A stretch of 6,037 nt of DNA from Actinomycetes bacterium (lineage in GTDB: Bacteria > Actinomycetota > Acidimicrobiia > Acidimicrobiales > Microtrichaceae), in NCBI GenBank assembly GCA_023427825.1, contig JAEZAI010000309.1, positions 1-6,037 of the forward strand, written 5' to 3'. The translations under genes were made by a program, and so were the position numbers. Below, piece after piece: positions 5,395-6,037 of the stretch. The stretch's first letter is position 1; each line of letters opens with the position of its first letter. The notes under the pieces were generated by a model. It was not told the origin of the DNA. It searched no databases and worked only from the letters and a program-made list of their open reading frames with translations.

Positions 5395-6037
5395 ATGTGC
5401 GACACGCTGGTCACCGTCACCGACGAGGGCGTGCTGTTCGCCAAGAACAGCGACCGGGACCCCGACGAGGCCCAGCACCTGGAGTGGGTGCCGGCCCGCG
5501 AGCACGGACCCGACGACGTGGTGCGCTGCACCTGGATCCAGGTTCCCCAGGTCGCGCGCACCAACGCCGTGCTGCTGTCCCGGCCGTGGTGGATGTTCGG
5601 CGCGGAGATGGGCGCGAACGACCGCGGCGTGGTGATCGGCAACGAGGCGGTCTTCACCAAGGAGCTCGCCCGCCGCAAGAAGGACGGCCAGGACGAACCC
5701 GGCCTGATCGGCATGGACCTGCTGCGACTCGCCCTGGAGCGGGCGTCGAACGCGACCGAGGCGGTCGAGGTCATCGTCACGCTGCTCGAGCGCCACGGTC
5801 AGGCCGGCTCCTGCAGCCGCATCCGCCCGACGTTCGCCTACGACAACAGCTTCATCGTGGCCGACCCCGACGGGGCGATCGTGCTCGAGACCGCCGGACG
5901 TGAGCACGCCACCGAGGAGGTGCACTTCGGCGGACGCAGCATTTCGAACGGCCTGACGATCCCGGCCTTCGCCGCCGCCCACGCCGACCCGGTCAAGGGC
6001 CGCGTCGCGGCGTGCGCCCCCCGGCGCGGCCGCACCC
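5395..6037 (+). CDS. Secernin-like C69 family dipeptidase (Ntn hydrolase), N-terminal part
   Basis: The frame is open for 214 codons and runs off the right edge; family members are usually about 400 aa or longer, so roughly half is present. It begins MCDTLV. In peptidase family C69 the cysteine at position 2, exposed by removal of the initiator Met, is the N-terminal nucleophile. Other family marks are KNSDR (17-21), FGAEMGANDRGVVIGNEAV (68-86), HGQAGSC (134-140), YDNSF (149-153), VLETAG (163-168) and ISNGLTI (183-189). There is no signal peptide, consistent with an intracellular enzyme having its nucleophile at residue 2. The ATG at 5395 is fixed by this motif; the overlapping GTG at 5397 is in another frame. 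Dipeptidase activity is known for some relatives, while secernins themselves are less well defined, so the substrate is uncertain. The gene is separated from the transporter operon by a hairpin and its own -10-like box. Confidence 0.93.
   Translation, partial: MCDTLVTVTDEGVLFAKNSDRDPDEAQHLEWVPAREHGPDDVVRCTWIQVPQVARTNAVLLSRPWWMFGAEMGANDRGVVIGNEAVFTKELARRKKDGQDEPGLIGMDLLRLALERASNATEAVEVIVTLLERHGQAGSCSRIRPTFAYDNSFIVADPDGAIVLETAGREHATEEVHFGGRSISNGLTIPAFAAAHADPVKGRVAACAPRRGRT

Noticed and set aside
5397..5903. A 168-codon plus-strand frame starting at GTG 5397
   Set aside because: It is out of frame with the C69 peptidase starting at 5395, which has a full set of family motifs. This frame gives an Arg/Gly-rich sequence with none.
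955..5982. A 1675-codon open frame on the minus strand across all four rightward genes
   Set aside because: It lies antisense to genes with clear family motifs. Its translation is a low-information mix of Arg, Gly, Asp, His and Pro with no recognisable domain. Long antisense frames are expected when third codon positions are nearly all G or C, because stop codons become rare.
1..6037. CRISPR arrays, tRNA or rRNA genes, insertion sequences, or phage and defence genes
   Set aside because: No spaced identical repeats of CRISPR type, no cloverleaf or rRNA-like segments, no transposase or integrase motifs and no terminal inverted repeats were seen. The repeats found are short and intergenic or in-gene.

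Overview
The window is very GC-rich (roughly 70% by eye, not computed), with G/C at almost every third codon position and TANNNT-type -10 boxes. This suggests a high-GC actinobacterium. Acidimicrobiia is my best guess, but that is inference from style and gene content and cannot be proven here. There are four complete protein genes, one protein gene cut by the right edge, and a possible start of another gene at the left edge.

Layout. 1-179: possible 5' end of a leftward gene (1-23), then a hairpin/repeat block (102-177) just past the end of the first main gene. 180-977 (-): membrane-anchored protein with a duplicated DUF305 (ferritin-like, metal-associated) fold. 978-1132: divergent promoter region with a perfect 18-bp interrupted palindrome. 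1133-1801 (+): single-pass membrane protein of the DUF4230 family. 1849-2691 (+): MacB/LolD-type ABC ATPase. 2710-5265 (+): its large FtsX/MacB-type permease with two FtsX modules. 5266-5394: long hairpin, a second copy of the repeat block seen at the left, and a promoter. 5395 to the end (+): N-terminal half of a secernin-like C69 (Ntn-hydrolase) dipeptidase.

How they work together. The ATPase and permease are 18 nt apart and almost certainly form one transporter of the MacB/LolCDE/FtsEX superfamily, which moves lipids, peptides or lipoproteins out of or across the membrane, or signals mechanically; the substrate cannot be read from sequence. The DUF4230 protein lies 47 nt upstream on the same strand. 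It may be an accessory membrane factor, although the ATPase also appears to have its own promoter. The DUF305 gene is divergent from this group, and the peptidase is probably an independent unit.

The genes belong to ordinary families and I see no clear new system. The most interesting signals are non-coding. A 13-bp motif occurs twice beside hairpins, each time followed in the same phase by a 13-bp tandem duplication. Three genes have start codons 6-9 nt after a -10-like box, which suggests leaderless mRNAs. A palindrome sits on the putative -35 region of the DUF4230 promoter.
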